Shown here: one piece after another, positions 25,758-33,763 of the stretch
Position numbering within the stretch: position 1 is the stretch's first letter
Layout: the number at the start of each line of letters is the position of its first letter
Assembly (NCBI RefSeq): GCF_009299835.1
Contig: NZ_VKCZ01000018.1
Location: 1 to 64,000, forward strand
DNA from: Microlunatus speluncae
GTDB taxonomy: Bacteria; Actinomycetota; Actinomycetes; Propionibacteriales; Propionibacteriaceae
Reading direction: 5' to 3'
Length of the DNA stretch: 64,000 nucleotides
The notes under the pieces: generated by a model
Told to the model about the DNA's origin: nothing
The model's input: the letters and a program-made list of their open reading frames with translations, nothing else
Databases searched by the model: none
Position numbers and translations under genes: made by a program

Positions 25758-26530
25758 CCGCGCCCGAGACGACGACCGCCGGGCTCGACCGGGCCGCCGA
25801 CGTGCCGGCGTTGCGGGTGAGCGGGCTGACCGTGACGTACGACCGGGTGCTTGCGGTAGATCAGGCCGACGTCGAGCTGGCGCCGGCCCGGATCTACGGT
25901 CTGGTCGGCGCCAATGGCTCCGGCAAGTCCTCCTTCTTCGGTGCCGTGATGGGCCGGCTGGCCCAGCCTCCCGGGACGGTGGAGATCTTCGGCCTCTCCG
26001 GACGCAGCGCGCGGCAGCGGTCCCTGGTCGCCTTCCTGCCGCAGGCCGACGGGCTGGCGCTCGACCTGCCCTGGAGCGTGGCCGAGGTGATCGCCACCGG
26101 ACGGTACGGGCGGCTGGGCCCCACCCGCCGGCCCCGGGCGGCCGACCGGGCAGTGGCCCGCGAGGCACTGCACCGGGTCGGGCTGGCCGAGCTGGCCCGG
26201 CGGCCGATCGGCGAACTGTCCGGCGGCCAGCGCAAACGGGTGCTGATCGCCCGGGCGATCGCCCAGCAGGCCCGGTTGATCATCCTGGACGAACCGTTCG
26301 CCGGCGTCGACGAGTCGGCCACGGCGGCGATCGGCGGCGTGCTCCGTGATCTTGCCGTCAACGACGGGGTGACCGTGCTGCTGGCCAGCCACGACCTGGA
26401 CGGGCTGGTCGGGTTGTGCGACGAGGTGCTGCTCTGGAACCGCCGGGTGATCCGGCGCGGCGACCCGGTGGCGATGATCAAACCGGAGGCGTTGCTCGAC
26501 GTGTTCGGGCTGACCGTCGAGGAGCGCTGA
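25754..26530 (+). CDS. mntB: Manganese-type ABC transporter ATP-binding protein
   Basis: This 258-residue ATPase has Walker A GANGSGKSS, signature LSGGQRKRV, and Walker B with DEPFAGVDE, which is typical of the metal-type (MntB/ZnuC) importers. An H-loop follows in LLASHDLDG. It is translationally coupled to the binding protein (ATGA overlap) and ends 1 bp before the permease start. Confidence 0.93.
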   Translation: MTAPETTTAGLDRAADVPALRVSGLTVTYDRVLAVDQADVELAPARIYGLVGANGSGKSSFFGAVMGRLAQPPGTVEIFGLSGRSARQRSLVAFLPQADGLALDLPWSVAEVIATGRYGRLGPTRRPRAADRAVAREALHRVGLAELARRPIGELSGGQRKRVLIARAIAQQARLIILDEPFAGVDESATAAIGGVLRDLAVNDGVTVLLASHDLDGLVGLCDEVLLWNRRVIRRGDPVAMIKPEALLDVFGLTVEER

Positions 26531-26531
26531 G

Positions 26532-27398
26532 ATGGGCTTCTGGGAGTTGTTGATCACTCCGCTCGGGTACGACTTCATGGTGCACGCGTTGATCACCACG
26601 GTGGTGGCCAGCATCGTCTGCGCGTTGCTCAGCTGCTGGTTGATCATGGCCGGCTGGTCGCTGATGGGCGACGCCGTGTCCCACGCGGTGTTGCCCGGCG
26701 TGGTGCTGGCCTACATCGGCGGCTTCCCGTACGTGATCGGCGCGTTGATCTTCGGGCTCGGCGCGGTGGTGCTGATCGGCGTGGTCCGGCAGCGCACCCG
26801 GGTCCGCGAGGACGCGGCGATCGGGATCGTGTTCACCACCCTGTTCGCGATCGGGATGGTGTTGATCTCGGTCACCCCGAGCCAGACCGACCTCAATCAC
26901 ATCCTGTTCGGCAGCGTGCTCGGGCTGAGCCGCGGCGACGTGATCCAGGTCGGAGTGGTGGCGCTGCTGGCGGCCGCCTGGATGATCTTCAAACGCCGTG
27001 ATCTCACCCTGTACGTGTTCGATCCGGGTCACGCCCAGGCGATCGGCCTGCGCCCGGGCCGGATGCGCTGGACCCTGCTGATCGCGCTGGCCCTGACCGT
27101 CGTGGTCGCCATCCAGGCTGTCGGCGTGATCATGGTCGTGGCGATGCTGATCACTCCCGGGGCGGCCGCATTCTGCCTGACCCGGCGGTTCGGGTTGATG
27201 CTGGTGCTGGCGCCGGTGATCGCGGCCGGCTGCGCGCTGATCGGCCTGTACGGCAGCTACTACCTCGACCTGTCGCCCGGCGGCTCGGTGGTGGTCTGTC
27301 AGGGCGCGGCCTTCGCAGTTGCGGCCCTGGTCGGCGGCCTCCGCCGGCACGCCGCCCGATCCCGCCTCGCGGCCGATCCGGTCGCGGTGGCCCGGTGA
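26532..27398 (+). CDS. mntC: Manganese-type ABC transporter permease
   Basis: This 288-residue permease of the ABC-3 family has about eight hydrophobic segments and the conserved blocks LMGDAVSHAVLPGV, DAAIGIVFTTLFAIG and DLNHILFGSVLG. It forms the membrane channel of the metal importer with the two preceding genes. The following regulator gene begins 14 bp after its stop, or overlaps it if an upstream GTG is used. Confidence 0.93.
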   Translation: MGFWELLITPLGYDFMVHALITTVVASIVCALLSCWLIMAGWSLMGDAVSHAVLPGVVLAYIGGFPYVIGALIFGLGAVVLIGVVRQRTRVREDAAIGIVFTTLFAIGMVLISVTPSQTDLNHILFGSVLGLSRGDVIQVGVVALLAAAWMIFKRRDLTLYVFDPGHAQAIGLRPGRMRWTLLIALALTVVVAIQAVGVIMVVAMLITPGAAAFCLTRRFGLMLVLAPVIAAGCALIGLYGSYYLDLSPGGSVVVCQGAAFAVAALVGGLRRHAARSRLAADPVAVAR

Positions 27399-27412
27399 CT
27401 ACAATGAATCCG

Positions 27413-28144
27413 ATGAGCACATCGGTGCCGCTGGCCGAGCTGTCCGCGATGGCCCAGGACTATCTGAAGCTCATCTGGAAGTGCCAGGAGTGGTCGGACG
27501 AACCGGTCAGCACCAACGCCCTGGCCGGCCGGCTCGGCGTCTCGCCCTCCACGGTGTCCGGCAACATCAAGAAGCTCGCCTCCCTCGGCCTGATCGACCA
27601 CACCCCGTACGGCGCCATCCAACTGAGCCGGCAGGGACACGACGCGGCGGTGCAGATGGTCCGCCGGCACCGACTGCTGGAGACCTATCTGGTGGTCCGG
27701 CTCGGCTACGGCTGGGACGAGGTGCACGACGAGGCGGAGAACCTCGAGCATTCCGTCTCGGAGCTGTTCATCGACCGGATCGCCGCCGACCTCGGCCATC
27801 CGGCCCGCGACCCGCACGGCGACCCGATCCCGGACGCCGCGGGCCGGTTGGAGCGGCCGGCGGCGCGCCAGCTCTCCCGGGTCGAGCCGGGGGACTGCGG
27901 CTTCATCGCCCGGATCCTGGACGACGACGCGGAGTTGCTGCGTTACCTGGACGAGCAGCGGCTGGTCCTGGACACCCATGTCACCGTCGACGAACACCGC
28001 CGGTTCGCCGGATCGCTGTCCATCACCCGGGCCGTCGGCGCCGAACAACCGGAGCAGCTGGACCTCGGCCTGGCCGCCGCGGAGTCGATCTGGCTGACCA
28101 CGTCGCCGCACCGGCACCGGCGCTCGGTCGCGCTCCGGCCCTGA
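27413..28144 (+). CDS. mntR: DtxR/MntR-family metal-dependent repressor
   Basis: This 243-residue regulator has an N-terminal winged helix (NALAGRLGVSPSTVSGNIKKL), a metal-binding dimerisation domain with HRLLETYL and EAENLEHSVSE, and a C-terminal FeoA/SH3-like part. It probably represses the adjacent importer when Mn(II) is plentiful. TACAAT at 27400-27405 lies 7 bases before the ATG at 27413, so a leaderless transcript of its own is likely in addition to read-through. Longer starts at 27395 (GTG) and 27404 are possible. Confidence 0.88.
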   Translation: MSTSVPLAELSAMAQDYLKLIWKCQEWSDEPVSTNALAGRLGVSPSTVSGNIKKLASLGLIDHTPYGAIQLSRQGHDAAVQMVRRHRLLETYLVVRLGYGWDEVHDEAENLEHSVSELFIDRIAADLGHPARDPHGDPIPDAAGRLERPAARQLSRVEPGDCGFIARILDDDAELLRYLDEQRLVLDTHVTVDEHRRFAGSLSITRAVGAEQPEQLDLGLAAAESIWLTTSPHRHRRSVALRP

Positions 28145-28180
28145 CCCGACCGGGCATTCTCCGTGCGGCCCGGTTTCTCC

Positions 28181-28210
28181 TTGGGCTCTGGCGCAGATCT
28201 TGATTAAGAT
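28181..28210 (+). promoter_or_regulatory. Probable promoter of the phoH-era operon
   Basis: TTGGGC at 28181-28186 and TAAGAT at 28205-28210 are separated by 18 bases, close to the housekeeping sigma-factor pattern. The -10 ends 21 bp before the phoH start. The 86-bp gap between mntR and phoH holds nothing else obvious. Confidence 0.5.
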
Positions 28211-28231
28211 GGCGGGACCTGTCCGTACCGA

Positions 28232-29266
28232 GTGAGGAACACCCTGACCAGTCACGATCAACCGGCCACCCTGGCGACTGCGGGCCAGATCGCCTCGGCC
28301 AATGGAGCCAGCGCGCGCCGGATCACGATTCCCAACTCGATCGAGATGGTCAACGTCCTGGGCTCCGCCGACGAGTTCCTGCGGATCCTCGAACGCGACC
28401 TCGAGGCGGAGATCCATGTCCGCGGCAACGAGATCACCCTCACCGGCAAGCCGGCGGCGGTCACCCTCGCGGTCGAGGTGTTCACCGAACTGGTGGCGGT
28501 GCTGCGCACCGGCCAGGGCCTGACCCCGGACGCGGTGGAGCGGATCTGCAGCATGCTCAACGCCCGCGAGGACGCCAGCCCGGCCGAGGTGCTGACCCAG
28601 AACATCCTGTCCAACCGCGGCAAGACGATCCGGCCCAAGACGCTGAACCAGAAGCGCTACGTCGACGCGATCGACCAGCACACGGTCGTCTTCGGCATCG
28701 GCCCGGCCGGCACCGGCAAGACGTATCTGGCCATGGCCAAGGCGGTGCAGGCGCTGCAGAGCAAGCAGGTCAACCGGATCATCCTGACCCGGCCGGCGGT
28801 CGAGGCGGGCGAGCACCTGGGCTTCCTGCCCGGCACGCTGAACGAGAAGATCGATCCGTATCTGAGGCCGTTGTACGACGCGCTGCACGACATGATCGAC
28901 CCCGACTCGATCCCGCGACTGTTGACCGCCGGGACGATCGAGGTGGCGCCGCTGGCCTACATGCGGGGACGGACGTTGAACGATGCGTTCATCATCCTGG
29001 ACGAGGCGCAGAACACGTCGATGGAACAGATGAAGATGTTCCTGACCCGGCTCGGCTTCGGCTCCAAGATGGTCGTCACCGGCGACGTCACGCAGGTGGA
29101 TCTGCCGGGCGGCACCAAGAGCGGGCTGCGCGTGGTGCAGGGCGTCCTGGACAACGTCGACGACATCACGTTCTGCATGCTGACCAACCACGACGTCGTC
29201 CGGCACAAGCTGGTCGGGCGGATCGTGGCGGCCTACGACCGATTCGAGGCGGCTCGGCCCCGGTGA
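28232..29266 (+). CDS. phoH: PhoH-family ATPase (PhoH-like/YbeZ)
   Basis: This 344-residue cytoplasmic protein carries an N-terminal KH-like segment and a PhoH ATPase core with Walker A GPAGTGKT at residues 157-164 and Walker [10 protein letters not shown]. YbeZ-type proteins work with the RNase YbeY in rRNA processing and ribosome quality control, and ybeY follows immediately here, 25 bp downstream. The GTG at 28232 is the only reasonable in-frame start near the promoter. Confidence 0.93.
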   Translation: MRNTLTSHDQPATLATAGQIASANGASARRITIPNSIEMVNVLGSADEFLRILERDLEAEIHVRGNEITLTGKPAAVTLAVEVFTELVAVLRTGQGLTPDAVERICSMLNAREDASPAEVLTQNILSNRGKTIRPKTLNQKRYVDAIDQHTVVFGIGPAGTGKTYLAMAKAVQALQSKQVNRIILTRPAVEAGEHLGFLPGTLNEKIDPYLRPLYDALHDMIDPDSIPRLLTAGTIEVAPLAYMRGRTLNDAFIILDEAQNTSMEQMKMFLTRLGFGSKMVVTGDVTQVDLPGGTKSGLRVVQGVLDNVDDITFCMLTNHDVVRHKLVGRIVAAYDRFEAARPR

Positions 29267-29291
29267 TTCGACGAGACGAGACTCGACGACG

Positions 29292-29753
29292 ATGAGCATC
29301 GACATCAGCAATGAGTCCGGATTGGAGGCCGACAGTACCGGCCTGGTCCGGCTCGCCCGTTACGCCCTCGAGCAGCTGCGGATCCATCCGCAGGCCGAGC
29401 TGTCCATCCTGTTGGTGGACACCGACGCGATGAGCGCGTACCACCAGAAGTATCTGGGTGAGGAAGGCCCGACCGACGTGCTGTCGTTCCCGATGGACGA
29501 GTTGCGGCCGCCGGCCGACGACGAGGAGCCGCCGGACGGTCTGCTCGGCGACATCGTGCTCTGCCCCGAGGTGACCAACCGGCAGGCGGCCGAGCACGGC
29601 CGTTCACCCGAGGCCGAGGCCGAATATCTGCTGGTGCACGGTCTGTTGCACCTGCTCGGCTACGACCACGCGACGCCGGCGGAGAAGGCCGAGATGTTCG
29701 GCCTCAAGGACAAGATCATCGCCGGCTGGGCCACAGCTCGGCAACGGAGCTGA
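29292..29753 (+). CDS. ybeY: Endoribonuclease YbeY
   Basis: This 153-residue zinc-dependent endoribonuclease is involved in 16S rRNA 3'-end maturation and ribosome quality control. The metal-binding motif [11 protein letters not shown] gives ligands H116, H120 and H126. The conserved [12 protein letters not shown] block is present. It lies in the conserved order phoH, ybeY, corC, cdd-like, era. Confidence 0.96.
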   Translation: MSIDISNESGLEADSTGLVRLARYALEQLRIHPQAELSILLVDTDAMSAYHQKYLGEEGPTDVLSFPMDELRPPADDEEPPDGLLGDIVLCPEVTNRQAAEHGRSPEAEAEYLLVHGLLHLLGYDHATPAEKAEMFGLKDKIIAGWATARQRS

Positions 29754-29760
29754 TCGGATC

Positions 29761-31083
29761 ATGAGTCAGTACCTGGTCCAGCTCGGGATCGCCCTGCTGC
29801 TGGCGATCCTGGCCGGCCTGATGGCCGCGGCCGAGGCGGCGCTGGCGTCGTTCTCCCGCAGCCGGGCCGAGAAACTGGTGGCGGAGGGCCGCCCCGGCGC
29901 GCTCCGGGTGAAACGGATCGTCGAGGACCCGCCGCGCTATCTGAACACCGCCCTGTTCCTGCGGATCGTCTTCGAGATCAGCGCGATCGTCCTGGTGGCG
30001 CTGGTCTTCTTCGGCGTCTTCGGGCTGACCTGGCAGGGCGTGTTGATCTCCGCCGGTTCCATGATCATCATCTCGTACGTGCTCTGGGGTGTCGCGCCCC
30101 GGACGCTCGGCCGGCAGCACCATGATCGGGTCGCCTGCCTGTTCGCCGGGCCGCTGGTCGGGCTGACCCGGGTGCTCGGTCCGCTGTCCCAGCTGCTGAT
30201 CCTGATCGGCAACGCGCTCACCCCGGGCAAGGGATTCTCCGAGGGGCCGTTCGCGACCGAGGCCGAGCTGCGCGAGCTGGTCGACCTGGCCGAGGCGAGC
30301 GAGGTGATCGAATCCGGCGAGCGGCGGATGATCCACTCCGTCTTCGAGCTCGGCGACACCATCGTCCGCGAAGTGATGGTGCCGCGCACCGACATGGTGT
30401 TCATCGAGAGCAACAAGACGCTGCGGCAGGCGATGTCGCTCGCGCTGCGGTCAGGCTTCAGCCGGATCCCGGTGATCGGCGACGGCGGCCTGGACGACGT
30501 GGTCGGCGTGCTCTATCTCAAGGACGTGATCAAGCGCGTCTACGACAACTCGAAGTCGGAGACCACGGAGCGGGTCGCCTCGGTGATGCGGACGCCGGAG
30601 TGGTGCCCGGACTCGAAGCCGGTGGACGAACTGCTGCGCGAGATGCAGCTGAAGCGGACCCACCTGGTGATCGTCGTGGACGAGTTCGGCGGCACCGCCG
30701 GGATGGCGACGATCGAAGACATCCTGGAGGAGATCGTCGGCGAGATCACCGACGAGTACGACGAGGAGAACACCGACATCACCCGGCTCGGCGACGACCG
30801 GTTCCGGGTGTCGGCGCGGCTCGGCGTGGACGAACTCGGCGAGCTGTTCGCCCTCGACCTGGACGAGGAGGACGTGGACACCGTCGGCGGTCTGATGGCG
30901 AAGCTGCTGAACAAGGTGCCGATCGTCGGCTCGACCGTGACCTACCACGGCCTGGAGCTGGTGGCCGACCGCTCCACCGGCCGGCGCAACCGGATCGGCA
31001 CGGTGGTGGTCCGCCGGTTCGCGGCACAGACCGCCGAGGTGCCGGAGCTGACTTCATCGGACTCGACCGCGAAGGCCAACTGA
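29761..31083 (+). CDS. CNNM/CorC-family membrane protein with CBS domains
   Basis: This 440-residue protein has an N-terminal DUF21/CNNM membrane domain with about four segments (residues 5-150), two CBS domains (about 205-330, with MVPRTDMVFI and THLVIVVDEFGGTAG) and a C-terminal CorC_HlyC domain. Related proteins take part in magnesium or cobalt homeostasis. It is 7 bp after ybeY and 2 bp before the next gene. Confidence 0.92.
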   Translation: MSQYLVQLGIALLLAILAGLMAAAEAALASFSRSRAEKLVAEGRPGALRVKRIVEDPPRYLNTALFLRIVFEISAIVLVALVFFGVFGLTWQGVLISAGSMIIISYVLWGVAPRTLGRQHHDRVACLFAGPLVGLTRVLGPLSQLLILIGNALTPGKGFSEGPFATEAELRELVDLAEASEVIESGERRMIHSVFELGDTIVREVMVPRTDMVFIESNKTLRQAMSLALRSGFSRIPVIGDGGLDDVVGVLYLKDVIKRVYDNSKSETTERVASVMRTPEWCPDSKPVDELLREMQLKRTHLVIVVDEFGGTAGMATIEDILEEIVGEITDEYDEENTDITRLGDDRFRVSARLGVDELGELFALDLDEEDVDTVGGLMAKLLNKVPIVGSTVTYHGLELVADRSTGRRNRIGTVVVRRFAAQTAEVPELTSSDSTAKAN

Positions 31084-31085
31084 TC

Positions 31086-31448
31086 ATGAATGCTGCACCA
31101 TCGCTCCCTGAGCCTGTCGAAGGGCAAGCCACCTCACCCGAGGACGACAAGATCATCAAGCTGGCCCGGGCCGCCCGGGCCCGGACCGGCGCCGCCGAAG
31201 GCGCCTGCATCCGCGACACCGACGGTCGTACCTACGCGGCGACGACGGTCGACCTGCCGCACCTGAAGCTGTCCGCCGTGGCCGTGGCCGTCGCGATGGG
31301 AGTCTCGTCCGGGGCGCCCGGCCTGGAGGCGGTCGCGCTCGTCGGCGACAGCTCGCTGACCGAGGCCGATCGGGCCGTGATCACCGACCTCGGCGGCGAC
31401 GCCGTGGCGATCCTGCAGGCCGGCCCGGACGGAGTGCTTCGTGACTGA
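31086..31448 (+). CDS. Cytidine-deaminase-like protein lacking zinc motifs
   Basis: This 120-residue protein keeps the cytidine-deaminase-like core found upstream of era in actinobacteria (KLARAARARTGAAEG, RDTDGRTYAA) but has neither the C/H-A-E motif nor the P-C-x-x-C motif. It therefore should not bind catalytic zinc. Its first residues (SLPEPVEGQA) are encoded by a REP-like repeat arm, and homologues as I recall them begin directly at the equivalent of SPEDDK. It overlaps era by 8 bp. The role is unknown. Confidence 0.85.
   Translation: MNAAPSLPEPVEGQATSPEDDKIIKLARAARARTGAAEGACIRDTDGRTYAATTVDLPHLKLSAVAVAVAMGVSSGAPGLEAVALVGDSSLTEADRAVITDLGGDAVAILQAGPDGVLRD
31101..31127 (+). repeat. Single REP-like arm in the N-terminal coding region
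   Basis: One arm (CTCCCTGAGCCTGTCGAAGG) lies just inside the cytidine-deaminase-like gene and is translated. It has no facing partner nearby. The repeat core is unmistakable except for a CGT to CGC change at its edge. Confidence 0.85.
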
Positions 31449-32379
31449 GCCGGCCGAGCCGGCGGAGTTCCGGTCCGGCTTCGCCTGCTTCGTCGGCCGG
31501 CCCAACGCCGGCAAGTCGACGCTGACCAACGCGCTGGTCGGGACCAAGATCGCGATCGCGTCGTCCAAACCGCAGACCACCCGGCACGCGATCCGCGGGA
31601 TCGTGCATCGTGCCGACGCGCAGTTGATCTTGATCGACACGCCGGGCCTGCACAAGCCGCGGACCCTGCTCGGCGAGCGGCTGAACGATGTGGTCCGGGC
31701 GACCTGGTCCGAGGTCGACGTGATCGGCGTGTGTCTGCCGGCGAACCAGAAGATCGGACCCGGCGACACCTACCTGGTCGCCGAGATCGCCAAGCTGCCC
31801 AAGCGTCCGGCGCTGGTCGGGATCGCGACCAAGTCCGACCTGGTGACCCGGGAGCGGATGGCCGAGCACCTGCTCCGGATCTCCGCCCTGGAAGACGAAC
31901 TGGGCATCAGCTGGGCCGAGATCGTCCCCGTGTCGGCGACCGGGAATGATCAACTCGACGTGCTCTCCGGGGTCCTGGCCGGGTTGCTGCCGGCCGGTCC
32001 GCCGCTCTACCCGGACGGCGAGATCACCGACGAACCGGAGGAGACCCTGGTCGCGGAGCTGATCCGGGAAGCCGCCCTGGAAGGCGTCCGGGACGAGCTG
32101 CCGCACTCGATCACCGTGATGATCGACGAGATGGGCCTGCGTGCGGACCGGCCGGCCGAGAAGCCGCTGCTCGACATCTATGCCTCGATGGTGGTGGAAC
32201 GCGATTCGCAGAAGGGGATCGTGATCGGCCACCGCGGCGCCCGGCTGCGCGAGATCGGCACCGCCGCCCGGAAGCAGATCGAAGCCATGCTCGGCACCCC
32301 GGTCTTCCTCGACCTCAAGGTCAAGGTGGTCAAGGAGTGGCAGCGCGACGCCAAGCAACTCAACCGCCTCGGCTTCTGA
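31441..32379 (+). CDS. era: GTPase Era
   Basis: This 312-residue essential ribosome-assembly GTPase binds the 3' end of 16S rRNA. G1 is GRPNAGKS (residues 19-26), G3 is DTPG and G4 is TKSD (in place of NKxD). A C-terminal KH domain follows, with the block DSQKGIVIGHRGARLREIG. The start is GTG, overlapping the preceding gene by 8 bp. The operon ends in a strong terminator directly after the stop. Confidence 0.96.
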   Translation: MTEPAEPAEFRSGFACFVGRPNAGKSTLTNALVGTKIAIASSKPQTTRHAIRGIVHRADAQLILIDTPGLHKPRTLLGERLNDVVRATWSEVDVIGVCLPANQKIGPGDTYLVAEIAKLPKRPALVGIATKSDLVTRERMAEHLLRISALEDELGISWAEIVPVSATGNDQLDVLSGVLAGLLPAGPPLYPDGEITDEPEETLVAELIREAALEGVRDELPHSITVMIDEMGLRADRPAEKPLLDIYASMVVERDSQKGIVIGHRGARLREIGTAARKQIEAMLGTPVFLDLKVKVVKEWQRDAKQLNRLGF

Positions 32380-32445
32380 ACACCCCGACTTGTCAGAGTT
32401 AAGGGACGTCATAGCGTCCCCTAATTCTGACAAGTCGGGGTTGTT
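32379..32445. terminator. Long bidirectional terminator hairpin after era
   Basis: The two arms (about 32379-32408 and 32415-32445) pair over about 29 bases with two mismatches and one bulge. The core is CCCCGACTTGTCAGA. It lies exactly between convergent era and the membrane-protein gene, whose TAA stop begins at the edge of the hairpin. Confidence 0.85.
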
Positions 32446-33628
32446 AGGCGGTGCGGCGGAGGAGCGGGACCCGGTCGATCAGGCCGACCAGGACGTAGAA
32501 GCCGGCGACGGCGATGCAGACCACGGCGATCAGGCCCGGCGGAGTCTGGCCCGGGTCGAGGAAGAAGTACGGGATCGGCACGGCGAAGGCGGCGTTGGCG
32601 GTCCACAGCGTGATCACGTACGCGATCGGGAAGATCATCATCGCCAGCACCTGGCGGAGGGTCAGCGGCTGCATCAGCGAGTGACCGACCCGGACCCCGG
32701 CGATCACCACGATCGGCGCCACCACGTGCATCGAGATGTTGGCCCACATCGTCGCCTCGTCGGTGCGTAGGCCCTGGGTCGGCACCACCACCAGCCAATA
32801 GGCCAGGCTGGACAGCAGGATGCCGGCGATGCCGGAGCGCAGGATCACCTGATAGCCGGGCGGCTTGATCGGCCGGGCGATGGCGGCGGCGGTGACCAGC
32901 AGCGCACTGAGCACCGAGAACAGCAGCAGCACCGGCGTCTTCAGGTCCGGCTGCTGGCCCTGCAGCCAGATCCCGGTCAGGGCGGCGATCGGCACCCAGA
33001 TGTTGATCTTGTAGCGCGGGGTGAAGTAGCTCATCGCCGAGTCGGCGAAGATCGACCAGAGCAGCACGGCGCCGAGCGACGGCACGATCACCACCCAGAA
33101 CCGGGTCGGATAGTCGGGGTTGAGCCGGGCGGCCTCGATGCACATGAAGAAGGTGTAGACCACGCCGAGCGCGTACAACCCGAGGAACGGCAGCAACGCC
33201 GCGATGTAGCGGGAGACCCAGCGATCACCGCGCTCCTGGACGATCGTGTACAGGTTGGTGATCGGGTTCCGCGCCCGCGAGCCGACCAGGCCGCGGCGCG
33301 ACTCCGGCTCCATGCCGGCGATCCGGATCAGTTCGTCCTCCAGCAGCCGGGCCGACCGGGCCCGGCGCGAGGTGCCGGCGATCATGACCGTCTGGTAGAG
33401 CATCAGGAAGACCACCGGCCAGGGCAGGTAGCCGATCAGGCCCGGCGGGAATCCGGTCTGGTAGACGGCGAAGACCGAAACCGGCAGATAGGCGGTGATG
33501 ATCCCGATCAACGCCATGCTGACCTGGGACGCGTTCTGGATGCCCGCGTCCTCCGTCTGCAACAGGGCCGACAGCGCCTCGGTCCGCGCCTCCGGGACGG
33601 CGCTCTCCTCGGCTGGCTGGTCGTTCAT
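32444..33628 (-). CDS. Polytopic membrane protein, Pr6Pr-like C-terminal half
   Basis: This 394-residue integral membrane protein shows two blocks. The N-terminal half has about four hydrophobic segments and a cytoplasmic arginine-rich loop. The C-terminal half has six segments with HVVAPIVVIAGVRVG and PYFFLDPGQTPPG, patterns I associate with Pr6Pr-family proteins. No function is known. GAAGGGG lies upstream of the ATG. It may be a fusion of two membrane modules. Confidence 0.7.
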   Translation of the reverse strand: MNDQPAEESAVPEARTEALSALLQTEDAGIQNASQVSMALIGIITAYLPVSVFAVYQTGFPPGLIGYLPWPVVFLMLYQTVMIAGTSRRARSARLLEDELIRIAGMEPESRRGLVGSRARNPITNLYTIVQERGDRWVSRYIAALLPFLGLYALGVVYTFFMCIEAARLNPDYPTRFWVVIVPSLGAVLLWSIFADSAMSYFTPRYKINIWVPIAALTGIWLQGQQPDLKTPVLLLFSVLSALLVTAAAIARPIKPPGYQVILRSGIAGILLSSLAYWLVVVPTQGLRTDEATMWANISMHVVAPIVVIAGVRVGHSLMQPLTLRQVLAMMIFPIAYVITLWTANAAFAVPIPYFFLDPGQTPPGLIAVVCIAVAGFYVLVGLIDRVPLLRRTA

Positions 33629-33704
33629 CTCGTCCCCTTCACCTGGCGAGTCCTGGCCGTCTCATCGCGAAGTACAGCACGTCTCGGTCCGAGGGACGGC
33701 CGAT

Positions 33705-33733
33705 TGACGTCCGGAAGACGCTTTCCGTACGGT
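33705..33733 (+). promoter_or_regulatory. Housekeeping-type promoter
   Basis: TTGACG at 33705-33710 and TACGGT at 33728-33733 are separated by exactly 17 bases. The predicted start near 33740 leaves a short leader with GGGAGG at 33752-33757 before the ATG at 33764. This is the best sigma-70-like promoter I see in the window. Confidence 0.6.
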
Positions 33734-33763
33734 TGGGACCACGCGCGACGCGGGAGGGAATCC

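Noticed and set aside
8428-27398. One zinc system combining the AztD-like protein with the ABC importer at 24819-27398
   Set aside because: The binding protein has SitA-type manganese blocks and no histidine-rich loop, the next gene is DtxR-family, and the loci are 15 kb apart.
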